Made by a program: the position numbers and the translations under genes
Assembly: GCF_014534645.1 (NCBI RefSeq)
Contig: NZ_JACVQF010000233.1
Coordinates: 41,819-105,818, forward strand
Source of the DNA: Streptomyces griseicoloratus
GTDB taxonomy: Bacteria > Actinomycetota > Actinomycetes > Streptomycetales > Streptomycetaceae
Direction: 5' to 3'
Length of the DNA stretch: 64,000 bases
Notes under the pieces: model-generated
Seen by the model: the letters and a program-made list of their open reading frames with translations, nothing else
Databases searched by the model: none
What the model was told of the DNA's origin: nothing
Part shown: in pieces, positions 18,001 to 25,433 of the stretch
How positions within the stretch are numbered: the stretch's first letter is position 1
Layout: the number at the start of each line of letters is the position of its first letter

Positions 18001-18997
18001 CCTCCGCCCTGGTGGTCTCGGCGTCCTTCGTGGCCTCGCTGACCAGCCGGGCGACCTGCTCCTTGGCGGTGCGCGTGCGCTGCTCGTTGGCGGACTCGGC
18101 GCTCGCGAGGGCCTTGGCCGCGGACTCCTTGGCCTCGGCGACCAGCTTCTCGGCCTCGGACTGCGCCTTGCGCAGCGCCTCCTCGGCCTCGGTCATACGC
18201 TGCTCGGCGGCCCGGCTCAGCTCCTGGGCCTGGCGGCGGGCGGCCTCCGACTCGGTGGCGGTGGAGCTGCGCAGCTGCTCGGCGTGGTCGGTGGCCTCCT
18301 GCGCCTGCGTGGAGGCGGCGTTCAGCAGCCGCTCGGCGTCCGCGCGGGCCCGGCGCAGGATCTGCTCGGCCTCGCTGCGGGCGCTCTCGGCCTCGTTCCG
18401 CAGCCGCTGCCGGGCCTCGGAGGTCAGCCGCTCCGCCTCCGCGCGGGCCGCGGCCATGGCCTGCTCGGCCTCGGCCCGGGACTCGTCCAGGAGCCGGCGG
18501 GCCTGCTGCTCGGTGCGGGCGCGCAGCTGCTCGGCCCACGCCACGTTCTCGTTGACGTGCGACTCGACGGTCTGCCGGCGCTCGGCCAGCTCCTGGTCGA
18601 GCTGCTGGCGCCGGGTCACCGCCTCCTGGTGCAGCTCGGCCTGGAGCCGGGCCGCCTGCTCGGCGTGCTCCTGGAGGATGCGCTGGGTCTGCGCGCGGGC
18701 CTGGCTCAGCTCGCGCTCGGCGTCCGCGCGCAGCTGGTCGGCCTGCATCTGCGCGTTGCGCAGCAACTGCTCGGCCTGGTACCCGATGTCGCCGCCGTCG
18801 AAGGCGGGCCGGGACATGATGGTGCGCCGCGCCTCGTGCAGCTTGGCGCGCAGCACCTCGACCTGGTAGCCGAGGTCCTCGGCGTGCTGGATCGCCTTTT
18901 CCCGCTCGGTCTTCAGCCGCTTCATCTCGGCCTCGAACCGAGAGAGGTGGTCGACGTCAGCCGCCGGCTCTCGCTCCTGGCTCTCGTAGCCCCGCAC
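15053..18997 (-). CDS. scy: Scy, giant coiled-coil polarity/scaffold protein
   Basis: A 1314-residue coiled-coil protein that organises the Streptomyces tip-organising centre, recruiting DivIVA and FilP and setting new branch sites. It begins RGYESQEREPAADVDHLSR, with a short heptad segment (about 20-60), then more than 1100 residues of repetitive Ala/Glu/Arg coiled coil with frequent AEAERIRxEA / EEAERxRxEA units, consistent with the 51-residue (hendecad) repeat reported for Scy, and a C-terminal heptad region (RRREDINAEISRVQDVLEAL). I chose the GTG at 18997; a TTG at 19027, preceded by GGAGAG, would add 10 residues. The neighbours are filP downstream and mce upstream. Confidence 0.94.
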   Translation of the reverse strand: MRGYESQEREPAADVDHLSRFEAEMKRLKTEREKAIQHAEDLGYQVEVLRAKLHEARRTIMSRPAFDGGDIGYQAEQLLRNAQMQADQLRADAERELSQARAQTQRILQEHAEQAARLQAELHQEAVTRRQQLDQELAERRQTVESHVNENVAWAEQLRARTEQQARRLLDESRAEAEQAMAAARAEAERLTSEARQRLRNEAESARSEAEQILRRARADAERLLNAASTQAQEATDHAEQLRSSTATESEAARRQAQELSRAAEQRMTEAEEALRKAQSEAEKLVAEAKESAAKALASAESANEQRTRTAKEQVARLVSEATKDAETTRAEAEQLVADARAEAEKIVAEAAEKARTITAEESATQLSKAAKTAEDVLNKASEEAKRTTKAAAEEAERIRTEAEAEADRLRAEAHDIAEQLKGAAKDDTKEYRAKTVELQEEARRLRGEAEQLRADAVAEGEKIRAEARKEAVAQIEEAARTAEELLSKAKADADELRQTATADSEKVRTEAIERATTLRRQAEETLERTRAEAERHRTEAAEQAEALQADAERAARELREEAERAVAARHAEAAEELTRLQAEAEERRSAAEQALAEAREEAERIRREAAEESERLRTDAAERIRTLRQQAETEAERLRNEAAADASASRAEGEAVAVRLRSEAASEAERLKSEAQESADRVRAEAQAAAERIAAEASETLAAAQEEAARRRREAEELLGAARQEADQERERAREQSEELLASARKRVEEAQAEATRLVEEADRRATEMVSAAEQHAAQVRESVAGLHEQAQEEIAGLRSAAEHAADRTRREAEEEADRVRSDAYAERERASEDAGRLRREAQEETEAAKALAERTVSEAIAEAERIRGDVAEHAQRVRTQASDTIAEAEQSAARTRADAREDANRIRSDAATQADTLITEARAEAERLTTETAAETDRIRTETTAEAERVRTEAADEAERVRTEAAAEAERVRAEAAAKAEKLVSDATGDAERLRAEAAETVGSAQQHAERIRNEAERVKAEAAAEAERVTTAAREEAERTLDEARKEANKRRSEAAEQVDTLITETTAEADKLLTEAQQQALKTTADAESQADTMVGAARAEAERIVAEATVEGNTRVEKARTDADELLVGARRDATAIRERAEELRDRITTEIEELHERARRESAETMKSAGDRCDALIKAAEEQLAKAEAKAKELVSEANSEAGKVRIAAVKKAEGLLKEAEQKKATLVKEAEELKAEAVREARRTVEEGKRELEILVRRREDINAEISRVQDVLEALESFEAPPGKDSGVKAGATVGAPRSGGKSSDG

Positions 18998-19233
18998 TGC
19001 GCGGTCCCATCCGTCCCCTGGTCGCAAAACTCTCCGAACGAGCTCCGTCCATCAGCCGAACGGGGCCCCCGGGGAATGGTGTCAGATCAACGACGGAGCA
19101 TGGGCTGCTGCCCCGGCGCTCGTCCCCCGAAACCCGGACCCCGGCGGTCCCGCCACCGGTGTGACGGCAGGACCGGGTCACCCTGGACTGAGCGGCGACC
19201 GCACCCAACCCTACCGGCCCTTATGTACGAGGG

Positions 19234-19674
19234 TCAGTGCTCAGGTGACTCAACGGGCGCCGAAGTGACCAGTTCTGTCAGTACGCCATGGCAGTCCTTG
19301 GGGTGCAGGAAGGTGATCCGCGACCCCATGGAACCGCGCCGGGGCTCGTCGTACAGAACGCGTACGCCCTTGTCGCGGATGTCCGCGGCGTCGGTGTCGA
19401 CGTCCGCCGTGCCGAAGGCGATGTGGTGGACGCCCTCGCCGTTCTTCGCGAGCCACTTGCCCACCGCGGAGTCCTCGCGGGTCGGCTCCAGCAGCTGCAG
19501 GTACGAGGATCCGCCGTCCGACGTATCGTTGATCTTGAGCATGGCCTCGCGTACGCCCTGCTCCTCGTTGACCTCGGTGTGGAACACCTCGAAGCCGTAC
19601 GTGGCACGGTAGAACTCGACGGTCGCGTCGAGGTCGCGGCAGGCGATTCCGATGTGGTCGATTCGCGTCAGCAT
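19234..19674 (-). CDS. mce: Methylmalonyl-CoA epimerase
   Basis: Interconverts (2R)- and (2S)-methylmalonyl-CoA, linking propionyl-CoA carboxylase with methylmalonyl-CoA mutase. The 146-residue product is a vicinal-oxygen-chelate protein with two paired beta-alpha-beta modules. The metal ligands are recognisable: His7 in RIDHIGIA, a His in GVHHIAFG (about residue 84), and a Glu in VLTELV near the end. It is divergent from the acetyl-CoA acetyltransferase gene at 19824 with 149 bp between the starts. Together with meaB (21066) and icmA (31452) it belongs to B12-dependent acyl-CoA metabolism, which supplies polyketide extender units. Confidence 0.95.
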   Translation of the reverse strand: MLTRIDHIGIACRDLDATVEFYRATYGFEVFHTEVNEEQGVREAMLKINDTSDGGSSYLQLLEPTREDSAVGKWLAKNGEGVHHIAFGTADVDTDAADIRDKGVRVLYDEPRRGSMGSRITFLHPKDCHGVLTELVTSAPVESPEH

Positions 19675-19823
19675 GGAATCAGTGGAGCGCTCCGGAGGTG
19701 GTTACGCAACGTGCGCGCGATCACACCGACAGCCCGATGACGGGTGGGATACCGCTCAGTACATTCGAGTAAACCCTCGTTCACTCCTCGGCCTGTGCGG
19801 GCCGGAAAAGGGGATCGCAGCTC

Positions 19824-21029
19824 ATGTCTTCTGCAACGAACGGCACGACCTCCGTCATCGTCGCGGGTGCCCGCACCCCGATGGGGCGGTTGCTCGGCTC
19901 GCTGAAGTCCTTCTCCGGAGCCGACCTGGGCGGCTTCGCGATCAAGGCCGCCCTGGACCGTGCGGGTATCGGCGGTGACCAGGTGCAGTACGTGATCATG
20001 GGGCAGGTGCTCCAGGCGGGTGCCGGCCAGATCCCGGCGCGCCAGGCCGCCGTCAAGGCCGGCATCCCCATGAGCGTCCCGGCGCTGACCGTCAACAAGG
20101 TCTGCCTCTCCGGCCTCGACGCCATCGCGCTCGCCGACCAGCTCATTCGCGCGGGTGAATTCGACGTGGTCGTCGCCGGCGGCCAGGAGTCCATGACCAA
20201 CGCCCCGCACCTGCTGCCGAAGTCCCGCGAGGGCTTCAAGTACGGCGCCGTCGAGATGCTCGACGCCATGGCGTACGACGGGCTGACCGACTCCTTCGAG
20301 GGCATCGCCATGGGCGAGTCCACCGAGAAGCACAACACGCGCCTCGGCATCGGCCGCGCGGAGCAGGACGAGATCGCCGCCCTGTCCCACCAGCGTGCCG
20401 CCGCCGCCCAGAAGAACGGCATCTTCGAGGCCGAGATCACGCCCGTCGAGATCCCGCAGCGCAAGGGCGACCCGGTGCTGTTCAGCAAGGACGAGGGCAT
20501 CCGCGGCGACACCACCGCCGAGTCGCTCGGCAAGCTGCGCCCGGCGTTCGCCAAGGACGGCACGATCACCGCGGGCTCCTCCTCGCAGATCTCCGACGGG
20601 GCGGCGGCCGTGGTCGTCATGAGCAAGGCCAAGGCGCAGGAGCTGGGCCTGGACTGGATCGCGGAGATCGGCTCCCACGGCAATGTGGCGGGGCCGGACA
20701 ACTCTTTGCAGTCGCAGCCGTCGAACGCGATCCTGCACGCCCTGAAGAAGGAGGGGCTGGAGGTGGCGGACCTCGATCTGATCGAGATCAACGAGGCGTT
20801 CGCGGCCGTCGCGGTGCAGTCAATGAAGGACCTCGGCGTTTCCACCGAAAAGGTGAACGTCAATGGCGGTGCCATCGCCCTGGGTCACCCGATCGGCATG
20901 TCCGGCGCCCGGCTCGTGCTGCACCTGGCGCTGGAGCTCAAGCGGCGCGGCGGCGGGGTCGGCGCGGCGGCCCTGTGCGGCGGCGGCGGCCAGGGTGACG
21001 CGCTGATCGTGCGGGTACCCAAGGCCTGA
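19824..21029 (+). CDS. Acetyl-CoA C-acetyltransferase (thiolase)
   Basis: Condenses two acetyl-CoA to acetoacetyl-CoA or cleaves 3-ketoacyl-CoA. The 401 residues are the normal thiolase length. Catalytic residues are the nucleophile Cys94 in [10 protein letters not shown], the His at about 355 in [10 protein letters not shown] and the Cys at about 385 in [20 protein letters not shown] is also present. The ATG at 19824 has AGGGGAT upstream. It is followed by meaB after 36 bp, probably one transcript. The type II biosynthetic or degradative direction cannot be fixed from the sequence; the context of acyl-CoA mutase genes suggests four-carbon unit metabolism. Confidence 0.95.
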   Translation: MSSATNGTTSVIVAGARTPMGRLLGSLKSFSGADLGGFAIKAALDRAGIGGDQVQYVIMGQVLQAGAGQIPARQAAVKAGIPMSVPALTVNKVCLSGLDAIALADQLIRAGEFDVVVAGGQESMTNAPHLLPKSREGFKYGAVEMLDAMAYDGLTDSFEGIAMGESTEKHNTRLGIGRAEQDEIAALSHQRAAAAQKNGIFEAEITPVEIPQRKGDPVLFSKDEGIRGDTTAESLGKLRPAFAKDGTITAGSSSQISDGAAAVVVMSKAKAQELGLDWIAEIGSHGNVAGPDNSLQSQPSNAILHALKKEGLEVADLDLIEINEAFAAVAVQSMKDLGVSTEKVNVNGGAIALGHPIGMSGARLVLHLALELKRRGGGVGAAALCGGGGQGDALIVRVPKA

Positions 21030-21065
21030 AACCGGGTTACGACTTCTCACTGAAACGGAGCTGTG

Positions 21066-22022
21066 ATGCAGGACGTCTCCTCGCTGGTGGCCCAGGCCAG
21101 GGAAGGCCGGCCGCGGGCCGTGGCCCGGCTGATCTCCCTGGTCGAGGGGGCGTCCCCGCAGCTCAGGGAGGTCATGGCGGCGCTCGCGCCGCTGACCGGC
21201 GGGGCGTACGTGGTCGGGCTGACGGGGTCGCCGGGCGTGGGCAAGTCGACGTCCACGTCGGCGCTGGTGACGGCGTACCGCAAGCAGGGCAAGCGGGTCG
21301 GCGTCCTCGCCGTCGACCCCTCCTCCCCGTTCTCCGGCGGCGCCCTGCTCGGCGACCGGGTACGGATGTCGGAGCACGCCTCCGACCCGGGCGTCTACAT
21401 CCGCTCGATGGCCACCCGTGGCCACCTCGGCGGCCTCGCCTGGGCCGCGCCGCAGGCCATCCGGGTGCTGGACGCGGCCGGCTGCGACGTGATCCTGGTC
21501 GAGACGGTGGGCGTCGGCCAGTCGGAGGTCGAGATCGCCTCGCAGGCGGACACCTCCGTGGTGCTGCTGGCCCCCGGCATGGGCGACGGGATCCAGGCCG
21601 CCAAGGCGGGAATCCTGGAGATCGGCGACGTCTACGTCGTCAACAAGGCCGACCGGGACGGCGCGGACGCCACCGCCCGGGAGCTGAACCACATGCTCGG
21701 CCTCGGCGAGTCCCGGGCCCCCGGCGACTGGCGCCCGCCGATCGTCAAGACGGTCGCCGCGCGCGGCGAAGGCGTCGACGAGGTCGTCGAGGCGCTGGAG
21801 AAGCACCGCGCGTGGATGGAGGAGCGGGGGGTCCTGGCGGAGCGGCGGCTGGCCCGCGCCGCGCACGAGGTCGAGAGCATCGCCGTCACGTCCCTGCGTG
21901 AGCGGATCGGCGACCTGCACGGAGACCGGCGCCTCGGAACGCTCGCGGAACGGATCGTGGCGGGCGACCTGGACCCGTACCGCGCCGCGGACGAGCTGGT
22001 GGCGGGGCTGACGCAGGGCTGA
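21066..22022 (+). CDS. meaB: MeaB-type G3E GTPase, acyl-CoA mutase chaperone (formerly ArgK)
   Basis: P-loop GTPase that loads intact cobalamin and protects or repairs B12-dependent acyl-CoA mutases. Of the 318 residues, Walker A GSPGVGKST is at about 57-65, VLAVDPSSPFSGGALLGDR (the MeaB switch region) follows, then VETVGVGQSE and the base-recognition VNKAD. A C-terminal dimerisation arm is present (LRERIGDLHGDRRLG). I chose the ATG at 21066 because GGAG is five bases upstream; the GTG at 21063 would be too close. Likely co-transcribed with the thiolase gene. Its client may be IcmA, encoded at 31452, or a methylmalonyl-CoA mutase outside the window. Confidence 0.94.
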   Translation: MQDVSSLVAQAREGRPRAVARLISLVEGASPQLREVMAALAPLTGGAYVVGLTGSPGVGKSTSTSALVTAYRKQGKRVGVLAVDPSSPFSGGALLGDRVRMSEHASDPGVYIRSMATRGHLGGLAWAAPQAIRVLDAAGCDVILVETVGVGQSEVEIASQADTSVVLLAPGMGDGIQAAKAGILEIGDVYVVNKADRDGADATARELNHMLGLGESRAPGDWRPPIVKTVAARGEGVDEVVEALEKHRAWMEERGVLAERRLARAAHEVESIAVTSLRERIGDLHGDRRLGTLAERIVAGDLDPYRAADELVAGLTQG

Positions 22023-22082
22023 GCCCGGGCGGCCCGGCGGGACCCTTCGCATGGGGACGCGGGGCGCGCCGGATGCGCGCGA

Positions 22083-22437
22083 TCCGACGCCCCGGCGCGC
22101 CGGACCCGCCGGCGACGCCTGGAGTGCGCCGGGGCGCCGGACGTGCCAGTGGTGGTTCCGGATGTGCGCCGGTGGCGCCAGCGGCGCTGGTGGTGGTTCC
22201 GGACGTGCGCCGGGGCGCCGGAGGTGCCAGGGGTTCTTCCGGACGTGCCGTGGCCCCGGGCACGGTGACGTGCCGGTCGGGTGAGGCCGGCGCCGCGCGG
22301 GTCGACGGGGTGGCGCTCCGACGCCCCGGCGTGCCGGGCCCGTCGGCGCCTGGCGTGCGCCGGGGCGTCGGAGGTGCCGGTGGTGGTTCCGGACGGGCCG
22401 TGGCGCCGGGCACGGTGACGTGCCGGTCGGGTGAGGC
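22083..22437. repeat. Degenerate GC-rich tandem and dispersed repeats in intergenic region
   Basis: The 634-bp gap between meaB and the MFS gene holds nested repeats. A 40-bp unit starting GTGCGCCGGGGCGCCGGAGG and ending GGTTCCGGAC occurs at 22124-22163, 22164-22204, 22205-22244 and 22355-22394. A 47-bp unit starting GGACGTGCCGTGGCCCCGGG occurs at 22241-22287 and 22391-22437 with two mismatches. A further block at 22083-22123 recurs at 22318-22354. The layout fits duplication of one roughly 155-bp block followed by expansion of the 40-bp unit inside the first copy. Frames are open across it on both strands, but codon usage does not look like a gene. Confidence 0.85.
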
Positions 22438-22552
22438 GGGGGCCGCACGGGGCGACGGGGCCGGACGGGTGCCCGGGGCGCCCGGCCGCGTTGGTCGGGC
22501 CGGTCGCGAAAAAGGCGTGCGGCTGCCGGGCGCCGCTGATACGTTCACCGGC

Positions 22553-22573
22553 ATGTTCCTCCTCTTGGCATAG
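22553..22573 (+). other. Possible leaderless leader peptide (MFLLLA) before the MFS gene
   Basis: ATG TTC CTC CTC TTG GCA TAG encodes six residues with three adjacent leucines. A TACGTT (-10-like, 22540-22545) ends seven bases before the ATG, the spacing of a leaderless transcript. A hairpin follows (stem CGCGAC 22587-22592 with GTCGCG 22607-22612, plus an inner GCC/GGC), then GAGGA and the GTG of the transporter at 22657. This resembles ribosome-controlled leaders of Streptomyces efflux genes, but no -35 is evident and it could be chance. Confidence 0.35.
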
Positions 22574-22656
22574 GGCCCGCCCCGCACGCGACCGCCGCAT
22601 CCGGCCGTCGCGCGCATCGGCGTCCCCCCGTTGCCTTCCCTTGAGGAACCCTCCGC

Positions 22657-23934
22657 GTGTCCACGCCCCCTTCGCGGCCCTCGTACGCCGCCGTCCTCCG
22701 TGTCCCCCATGCCCACCGCACCTTCATGGCCGCCCTGGTCGGCCGGCTGTCGTACGGCACCGTCTCCCTCGCCCTGATGCTCTCCCTGACCCGGGTCACC
22801 GGGTCGTACGCCGTGGCCGGCACGGTCATGGCGCTGTTCGGCGCGACGGGCGTCTTCCTGTCGCCCTACCGCGCGGCCCTGGTCGACCGGCACGGTCCGC
22901 GCCGGGCCCTGCTCCCCATGGCCCTGCTGTACGCCGCCCTGCTCTGCGCGCTGGCGGTGGCCTGCCTGCGCCCGGGCGTGCCCGCGGCCGTCCTCGGCGT
23001 GACCGCCGCGCTCGCCGGCGCCTGCACACCGCCGCTCGGCCCCACGATGCGCGCGGTGTGGGCCGAACTGCTCCCGGACCGGGACCTGTTGCAGCGTGCC
23101 TACAGCCTGGACGGCGTCGCCGAGGAGCTGCTCTTCGTCTCCGGTCCGCTCCTGGTCGGCTTGGTGGTCGGCGTCGCCCCGCCGGCCGTCGGCATCGTGC
23201 TCAGCGCGTTGCTGGTGGCGGTGGGCACCCTCGCCTTCGTCACCTCACCGGCGGCGGGCGCGCTGCGTCCGGCGGGTCGGAAGAAGGACGGCGCGCCAAC
23301 GGACGGGCGAGGCGGGACGGGGCAGGGGCGGGCCCTGCTGCAACCCGTCGTCGTCGCCGCGGGCGTCGGCGTCTCGGTGAGCGCCGTCGACCTCCTGGCC
23401 GTCGCCTTCGCGGGCGAGCGCGGCCTCGGGAACGGCACCGCCGCCTGGGTGCTGGCGGCGCTGTCGGCGGGCAGCGCGGTCGGCGGCCTGCTGAACGGCG
23501 CGGTCACCTGGAGCTCGTCGGCTCGCGCCCGGCTCCCGTTCCTCGCGGCCGGCCTCGGCGTCTGTCTCGCCGCCGCCGGTCTCGCCCCCGGCGCCGGCAC
23601 GCTGGCCGCGGCCCTCGCCTGCGCGGGGCTGTTCGTGGCACCGGCGCTGACCACGGCGTACCTGATCGCCGACGAGAGCGCGGCGCCCGGCTTCCGGACC
23701 CGGGTGGGTGCCTGGTGCAACACGGCCGTGAACGCCGGCATGTCCGCCGGCGCCGCGGCGGTGGGGCTGCTGGTGGAGCGGCTGCCGCTGCCGGTGTGCT
23801 TCGCGCTGTCCGGGGCGGTGGCCGTGGCGGCGGCGCTGGTGCCGGGGTGGCGCGGTGGCCGCGGGGAGGTCCGCGCGACCGGGGACACCGGCGCCCCGCA
23901 GCGCGCGGACGCCGGGTCGTCGTCCGGCGGCTGA
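22657..23934 (+). CDS. MFS transporter
   Basis: A 425-residue major facilitator superfamily protein with about 12 hydrophobic segments (for example YAVAGTVMALFGATGVFLSPY, MALLYAALLCALAVACL). The loop DRHGPRR after the second to third helix matches the MFS motif A position. A charged loop with KKDGAPTDGRGG separates the two six-helix halves. The GTG at 22657 has GAGGA at good spacing. The most likely role is export of a small molecule. The unusual upstream region (repeats, a short leucine peptide frame and a hairpin) suggests post-initiation control. It converges with the PepSY gene, with 7 bp between the stops. Confidence 0.9.
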   Translation: MSTPPSRPSYAAVLRVPHAHRTFMAALVGRLSYGTVSLALMLSLTRVTGSYAVAGTVMALFGATGVFLSPYRAALVDRHGPRRALLPMALLYAALLCALAVACLRPGVPAAVLGVTAALAGACTPPLGPTMRAVWAELLPDRDLLQRAYSLDGVAEELLFVSGPLLVGLVVGVAPPAVGIVLSALLVAVGTLAFVTSPAAGALRPAGRKKDGAPTDGRGGTGQGRALLQPVVVAAGVGVSVSAVDLLAVAFAGERGLGNGTAAWVLAALSAGSAVGGLLNGAVTWSSSARARLPFLAAGLGVCLAAAGLAPGAGTLAAALACAGLFVAPALTTAYLIADESAAPGFRTRVGAWCNTAVNAGMSAGAAAVGLLVERLPLPVCFALSGAVAVAAALVPGWRGGRGEVRATGDTGAPQRADAGSSSGG

Positions 23935-23941
23935 GGACCCG

Positions 23942-24649
23942 TCAGTCCTCGTCGGAACCGGAGCCGCCGGCGTCCGAGTCGCCGTCGGAGTCGTCGGAGT
24001 CGTCGGAGTCGTCGGAGTTGCCGGTGTCGTCGGAGCGGTCGGCCGTGACCTTGCCCGTCTTCGGGTCCACCCGCCAGTCCTGCTCGCCGTCGCCGGGTGT
24101 GTGCGTCTCCACCTCCCAGCCCTTGGACCGGCCGTCCTCGTCCAGCTCCACGGACGTCACCGTGCCCTTGCCCGCCACCGCCCGCGCGGCCTCGGCGGCG
24201 TCGACGGACGTGCCCTTCAGGGCGGCCCGGACCTCGGCGGTGTCGTCGTCGTCCTCCGTGTGGGAGCCGAGCACCTTGCCGGTGCCGGGGTCGATCCGGA
24301 CGCTGTGCCAGGTGCCGTCGCCGGCGAGGACGTCGACCTCCCAGACCGCCCGGTCGCCGTCATCGTCATCGTCGTCCAGTTCGGCGGAGACCACCGTGCC
24401 CGGCGCGGTCCGCAGGGCCGAGGCGATGGCGTCGGCGGCGGTCACGTCGGCGGAGCGGGCCGGGGCCGCGGCGTCGTCCCCGTCGTCGTCGGCGGCGACC
24501 GTCCGTACGCCGCCGTCGTCCGGCACCCGGACGTCCGACTGCCGTGCCGTGCCCGCGTCATCGTCCCCCGTGGTCGCCAGCGCCGTCGCCGTGCCGCCTC
24601 CGATCAGCGCGGCGGCGGCGAGTGCGGCGATCACGATGTTGCGCTTCAT
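23942..24649 (-). CDS. Secreted PepSY-domain protein
   Basis: A 235-residue exported protein. The signal sequence MKRNIVIAALAAAALIGGGT lacks a lipobox cysteine. Two PepSY repeats follow: about 70-125 (DAIASALRTAPGTVVSAEL ... WEVDVLAGDG ... GKVLGS) and about 142-205 (AAEAARAVAGKGTVTSVEL ... WEVETHTPGD ... GKVTADR). The linkers and the tail are extremely Asp/Ser-rich (DDSDDSDDSDGDSD), likely binding divalent cations. PepSY domains are thought to inhibit or modulate proteases or act as sensors outside the membrane. It is divergent from the response regulator gene at 24765 and may be a target or accessory of that two-component system. AGGA precedes the ATG at 24649. Confidence 0.9.
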   Translation of the reverse strand: MKRNIVIAALAAAALIGGGTATALATTGDDDAGTARQSDVRVPDDGGVRTVAADDDGDDAAAPARSADVTAADAIASALRTAPGTVVSAELDDDDDDGDRAVWEVDVLAGDGTWHSVRIDPGTGKVLGSHTEDDDDTAEVRAALKGTSVDAAEAARAVAGKGTVTSVELDEDGRSKGWEVETHTPGDGEQDWRVDPKTGKVTADRSDDTGNSDDSDDSDDSDGDSDAGGSGSDED

Positions 24650-24764
24650 GCGAGTTCCTCCCGGGTCGTTTCGGTTTCGACGCACTCACTGTCGCCGACC
24701 GACGCTGAGGCCGAGCTGAAGCCGCCTGAAGGGATCTTCAGGTTGCTTTTGCGATCCTTTACCC

Positions 24765-25433
24765 ATGCGCCTGTTGATCGTGGAGGACGAAAAGCGGCTG
24801 GCCCTCTCGCTCGCGAAGGGCCTGACCGCCGAGGGGTACGCCGTGGACGTCGTCCACGACGGGCGGGAGGGACTGCACCGGGCCGGCGAGGGCACCTACG
24901 ACCTCGTCATCCTGGACATCATGCTGCCCGGCCTCAACGGCTACCGCGTCTGCGCCGCCCTGCGCGCCGCCGGGCACGACGTGCCGATCCTCATGCTCAC
25001 CGCCAAGGACGGCGAGTACGACGAGGCCGAGGGCCTCGACACGGGCGCGGACGACTACCTCACGAAGCCGTTCTCCTACGTCGTCCTCGTCGCCCGCGTC
25101 AAGGCGCTGCTGCGGCGCCGGGCCCAGGGAGCGGGCGCCTCGCCCGTGCACGTGCACGGGGACCTGAAGGTCGACACCGCCGCCCGCCGGGTCTTCCTCG
25201 GCGAGAGCGAAGTCACCCTCACGGCCAAGGAGTTCGCCGTGCTGGAGCAGCTGGTGGTGCGCGCCGGGCAGGTGGTCTCCAAGGCCGACATCCTGGAGCA
25301 CGTCTGGGACTTCGCCTACGACGGCGACCCGAACATCGTCGAGGTGTACGTCAGCGCCCTGCGCCGCAAGCTGCGCGCCGGGCTCATCCGGACCGTGCGC
25401 GGCGCCGGTTACCGCCTGGAGGCCGGACGGTGA
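24765..25433 (+). CDS. OmpR-family response regulator
   Basis: A 222-residue two-component regulator. The receiver domain carries Asp7/Asp8, phospho-acceptor Asp51 in LVILDIMLPG, a Thr in LMLTAKD and Lys in LTKPFSYV. The C-terminal winged helix (from about residue 130) has LTAKEFAVLEQLV and VEVYVSALRRKL, typical of the OmpR/PhoB class. The stop overlaps the kinase GTG start as GTGA, so both are made together. The PepSY gene is divergent 115 bp away and is a likely target. The sensed signal is unknown; the kinase partner has a highly acidic extracellular loop. Confidence 0.95.
   Translation: MRLLIVEDEKRLALSLAKGLTAEGYAVDVVHDGREGLHRAGEGTYDLVILDIMLPGLNGYRVCAALRAAGHDVPILMLTAKDGEYDEAEGLDTGADDYLTKPFSYVVLVARVKALLRRRAQGAGASPVHVHGDLKVDTAARRVFLGESEVTLTAKEFAVLEQLVVRAGQVVSKADILEHVWDFAYDGDPNIVEVYVSALRRKLRAGLIRTVRGAGYRLEAGR

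Noticed and set aside
15515-19612. Very long open frame on the plus strand opposite scy and mce
   Set aside because: It is the antisense image of the repetitive, GC-biased scy coding sequence and gives a low-complexity Leu/Gly/Arg product; the minus strand has the known Scy sequence.
22073-22573. Open frame of 166 codons across the intergenic repeats, and antisense frames there
   Set aside because: The product follows the repeats (RRGAGGARGSSGRAV) and there is no ribosome site or known motif; high GC keeps all frames open.
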